From assembly GCF_006716065.1 (NCBI RefSeq), contig NZ_VFOL01000001.1:5270001-5334000 (forward strand): a stretch of 64,000 nucleotides of DNA, read 5' to 3'. The notes beneath the pieces were generated by a model. It was not told the DNA's origin and did not search any database. It was given only the letters and a program-made list of their open reading frames with translations. The DNA comes from Salinispora arenicola. GTDB taxonomy: Bacteria; Actinomycetota; Actinomycetes; Mycobacteriales; Micromonosporaceae. Made by a program: the position numbers and the translations under genes. This document shows, one piece after another, positions 61,931 to 64,000 of the stretch; positions within the stretch are counted from its first letter, which is position 1, and every line of letters starts with the position of its first letter.

Positions 61931-62003
61931 AGCGGACGACGGGATTCGAACCCGCGACCCTCACCTTGGCAAGGTGATGCGCTACCAGCTGCGCTACGTC
62001 CGC
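61931..62003 (-). tRNA. tRNA-Gly(GCC), copy 1
   Basis: Acceptor GCGGACG/CGTCCGC; anticodon stem TCACC/GGTGA with loop TTGCCAA (anticodon GCC); T-arm GGTTCGAATC. It is followed, 37 bases on (leftward), by tRNA-Val(GAC). Confidence 0.96.
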
Positions 62004-62350
62004 GTGCCGCCGAAACCGTGCCGGCGACGAGCTCACTCTACCCGAGGGCAAGATCGCTAATGCCGGGCACCCCCGGCCAGGCCGACTCGCACGATCGCCG
62101 GCAGGAAGGCCGGCCGCCACCACCACCAGCCGCCCGTACACCACGAACGGCCTTCCTGCCGCACGCGCCGCTCAGGGGTCGAACCACACGACGCGCGCAC
62201 GTGAGTTGGTCGACCCAGGCACGGGCCAACGCCATCACGAGTCGATCGAGACCGCAGTCGCCTCGGCCGAGGTCCGCGTCGCTGGCTGACCTCACCGCCG
62301 CCGGTGGCGTCTGATCACCTGAGGTTGACGGAACCGGTGGCCAAAAGGCT
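62004..62350. other. spacer between tRNA clusters
   Basis: About 350 bases. Contains a long-range inverted repeat of 14-base arms (CGGCAGGAAGGCCG at 62099-62112 and its complement at 62148-62161) with a 35-base loop. Open frames here have no family resemblance. The promoter for the Gly-Val pair (transcribed leftward) should be close to 62010-62060. Confidence 0.45.
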
Positions 62351-62381
62351 CCGGGCCCGACACCAACGGTGTCGGGCCCGG
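62351..62381 (-). terminator. rho-independent terminator of the Gly-Cys-Val tRNA cluster
   Basis: A 14-bp perfect stem (CCGGGCCCGACACC and its complement) with a three-base loop; reading the minus strand it is followed by AGCCTTTT, a short T-run. It lies 10 bases beyond the 3' end of tRNA-Val copy 2. Confidence 0.88.
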
Positions 62382-62390
62382 CTCAACTGG

Positions 62391-62462
62391 TGGGCGATAC
62401 TGGGTTTGAACCAGTGACCTCTTCCGTGTCAAGGAAGCGCGCTCCCACTGCGCCAATCGCCC
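62391..62462 (-). tRNA. tRNA-Val(GAC), copy 2
   Basis: Same sequence as copy 1 over the whole gene by visual comparison, including loop TTGACAC. Third in the Gly-Cys-Val unit on the minus strand, followed by a terminator hairpin. Confidence 0.96.
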
Positions 62463-62474
62463 TGGATCGTGCCG

Positions 62475-62545
62475 AGGTGGGGACGGGATTTGAACCCGCG
62501 TACACGGCTTTGCAGGCCGTTGCCTCGCCTCTCGGCCACCCCACC
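62475..62545 (-). tRNA. tRNA-Cys(GCA)
   Basis: A 71-base cloverleaf: acceptor GGTGGGG/CCCCACC, anticodon stem ACGGC/GCCGT with loop CTGCAAA (anticodon GCA). Discriminator U73, the identity base of Cys tRNAs. It lies between tRNA-Gly and tRNA-Val, the arrangement normal for actinobacteria. Confidence 0.96.
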
Positions 62546-62579
62546 GGGTTGCCCCCGGTCGTACGTGGCGGCATCTCCG

Positions 62580-62652
62580 AGCGGACGACGGGATTCGAAC
62601 CCGCGACCCTCACCTTGGCAAGGTGATGCGCTACCAGCTGCGCTACGTCCGC
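62580..62652 (-). tRNA. tRNA-Gly(GCC), copy 2
   Basis: Same as the Gly copy at 61931-62003. First gene in the Gly-Cys-Val unit; loop TTGCCAA gives anticodon GCC. Confidence 0.96.
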
Positions 62653-62919
62653 ACGCCCCGGCTTCCCGGTGACGGATGAGAACTTTAGCCGAGCGGGCGA
62701 ACAGTTGCCAACTCGGCCCCCTCGGCGCGTCCCCCGCCGCACCCCATCCCGAGCACACCCCACCGCGCCGCTACGGAAGGTCAGGCCGCCGCGTCCACCA
62801 CGCTACGGGCACCCCGGAGTCGACATGCGGCGAACCGCCCAGCGACTGTCCTACTTCCGACTGCCAAGGTGTCGACCTCACCCCTGAGTGGTGACAGCCC
62901 GTACCCGTTCAGGTGTATT
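62653..62919. other. intergenic region between the tRNA cluster and the TetR gene
   Basis: About 270 bases with overlapping low-complexity reading frames but no supported gene. It should hold the promoters for the leftward tRNA unit and the rightward TetR gene. Confidence 0.45.
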
Positions 62920-62930
62920 ACGGTAACCGT
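62920..62930. promoter_or_regulatory. short palindrome before the TetR gene
   Basis: ACGGTAACCGT, a perfect 11-base palindrome with one central base, immediately upstream of the GTG start at 62932. A position typical for self-regulation by TetR-type repressors, though the site is short. Confidence 0.45.
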
Positions 62931-62931
62931 C

Positions 62932-63534
62932 GTGACGAAACGTGCGGCCGAGGTCCGCCTGGATGCCCTGCTGCGCACCGCCTGCGACGTGATCGTGGAA
63001 CGCGGCCTGGCCAATACCCGCACCGCGGACGTGGCGCAGGCGGCCGGAGTCAGTCAGGCACTGGTCTTCTACCACTTCGCCACGAAGGACCGGCTTCTCG
63101 CCGAGGCCTTCGCGTACGCCGTCGAGCAGGACCTCACCCGGCTGGACGCGGTCATGCGCTCCCACTCCCCACCGCTGACCAAGCTCCGCCGACTGGTCCG
63201 CCTCTACACACCCGCCGGACGCCCCACCTCGTGGGCCATGTGGATCGACGGCTGGGCTGAGTCGCTGCGTACCCCCGAACTGGAGAAGACCTCCCGACGG
63301 CTGGACCTGCGCTGGCGGCAGGACCTGGCAACGGTGATCACGGACGGGGTGGCCGACCGTACCTTCGAATGCGCCGACCCGGCCGGCGCCGCCTGGCGGA
63401 TCAGCGCCGTGATGGACGGGCTCGCCGTCCAGCTCGCGGTGCACGACCGGGTGATCTCCCGGCGCCAGTTCACCGAATGGGTACGCCTGGTGACCGCCCG
63501 CGAGCTGGGGCTCGACCCGGCACAGCTGGACTGA
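62932..63534 (+). CDS. TetR family transcriptional regulator
   Basis: About 200 residues from the GTG at 62932; upstream ATGs lie before the palindrome. N-terminal HTH: LDALLRTACDVIVERGLANTRTADVAQAAGVSQALVFYHFATKDRLLAEAFAYAV. The C-terminal ligand domain is helical (LRRLVRLYTPAGRPTSWAMWIDGWAESLRTPELEKTSRRLD, as in the BetI-like group). The inducer and targets are unknown. The methyltransferase 50 bases downstream is a possible co-transcribed target. Confidence 0.9.
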   Translation: MTKRAAEVRLDALLRTACDVIVERGLANTRTADVAQAAGVSQALVFYHFATKDRLLAEAFAYAVEQDLTRLDAVMRSHSPPLTKLRRLVRLYTPAGRPTSWAMWIDGWAESLRTPELEKTSRRLDLRWRQDLATVITDGVADRTFECADPAGAAWRISAVMDGLAVQLAVHDRVISRRQFTEWVRLVTARELGLDPAQLD

Positions 63535-63587
63535 ACACCCGGCCGGGCCGGCACGGACCCGACCCATGCCTGCGGGAGAATCGGCCG

Positions 63588-64000
63588 GTGTCCGAACTCG
63601 CCACCGCCTTCGTCCGACTGCACGCCCGGCTCGCGCCGGTCGCCTTCGTCCCCGAGGTACGGCTCCACCAGGCCGACGACGCGGTCGGGCTCTGGGAACT
63701 GACCGAGGGCGAGTTCCGCAGCGACCAGCCACCCCCCTTCTGGGCCTTCGCCTGGGCCGGCGGGCAGGCACTCGCCCGGTACGTCACCGACCACCCCGGC
63801 CTGGTCGCCGGCCGGCGGGTGCTCGACCTCGCCGCCGGCTCGGGCCTGGTGGCCATCGCCGCGGCCCGCGCCGGCGCCACCGCCGTCCGCGCGGTCGAGG
63901 TGGACCCGCTGGCCGTCGCGGCCGTCGCCGTCAACGCCGAGGCCAACGGGGTACACCTGGACACCGAACTCGCCGACATCCTCGACAGCGACGCGGGCGA
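63588..64000 (+). CDS. class I SAM-dependent methyltransferase (3' end outside window)
   Basis: GTG at 63588, open to the window end (137 codons visible). N-terminus FVRLHARLAPVAFVPEVRLHQADDAVGLWELTE with PPPFWAFAWAGGQALARYV, then SAM-binding motif VLDLAAGSGLVAIAAARAGA and acidic loop ending motif II VRAVEVDPLAVAAVAVNAEANG. The layout resembles ETFB/L11-type protein lysine methyltransferases. Product and substrate remain open since the C-terminus is missing. Confidence 0.87.
   Translation, partial: MSELATAFVRLHARLAPVAFVPEVRLHQADDAVGLWELTEGEFRSDQPPPFWAFAWAGGQALARYVTDHPGLVAGRRVLDLAAGSGLVAIAAARAGATAVRAVEVDPLAVAAVAVNAEANGVHLDTELADILDSDAG

Noticed and set aside
62099..62161. Small RNA or terminator formed by 14-base arms with a 35-base loop
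   Set aside because: The loop is long, there is no T-run or adjacent gene end needing it, and conservation is unknown. Mentioned only within the spacer entry.
62018..62314. Plus-strand reading frame between the tRNA clusters
   Set aside because: Starts inside tRNA-flanking DNA, has low-complexity Arg/Pro composition and lacks a ribosome binding site.

Overview
The window is chromosomal DNA from a high-GC, sporulating actinomycete, most likely Micromonospora or another Micromonosporaceae. Supporting this are an SsgB-like sporulation protein, an Spo0M homologue, a DivIVA-type protein, an F420-dependent oxidoreductase, a DinB-like protein of the mycothiol-dependent kind, a HelR-type RNA polymerase recycling ATPase, DevRS-type signalling, several Scr1/DUF397/DUF6879 regulator modules, and actinobacterial tRNA-Gly/Cys/Val clusters. 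The genus is inferred from gene content, not from a marker gene.

Left arm (1-4.2 kb): the end of an ABC exporter (truncated ATPase plus permease), then a secreted protein with a trypsin fold that has lost all three catalytic residues, followed by ten FG-GAP repeats. Accessory region (about 4.8-18.9 kb): two copies of a pair of tiny genes, each downstream of a helix-turn-helix regulator; an Scr1/DUF6879 operon; lysis-gene remnants of a prophage; a decayed IS1634-type element flanked by an unusually long 90-bp target duplication; a secreted beta-helix protein; a more A/T-rich radical-SAM peptide (RiPP) locus with an MFS exporter and a short precursor gene whose tandem core repeat has slipped out of frame; and an IS5-type transposase remnant. 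The region ends at the 3' side of tRNA-Val(CAC). A related 77-78 bp hairpin-containing sequence occurs at 7.2 kb and next to that tRNA, so this is a good candidate for a patchwork of old integrated elements.

Core-like middle (19-38.5 kb): SsgB-like protein, SDR and AraC genes, a TPR membrane protein, an OmpR-type two-component system divergent from a LolA-like secreted protein, HelR, Spo0M, an Scr1/DUF397 pair, a small DivIVA protein, an LLM oxidoreductase, and a DinB-like/ArsR/SRPBCC operon with a 24-bp inverted repeat. At 38.5-43.7 kb lie three tandem paralogues of sortase-anchored, seven-bladed RCC1 propeller proteins.

Stress block (43.9-57.6 kb): a PadR/GyrI-like module with a perfect operator, CapA, then a set resembling a DosR (dormancy) regulon: two universal stress proteins, phosphoketolase, a P1B metal ATPase, two Acg-type nitroreductases, and a DevS/DevR pair. 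Three intergenic sites match the core of the DosR box. Right arm (57.6-64 kb): a nucleoside-diphosphate-sugar epimerase-like gene, a secreted M19-type dipeptidase with a discoidin domain coupled to a small secreted protein, five tRNA genes in two clusters, a TetR regulator, and a methyltransferase cut by the window end.
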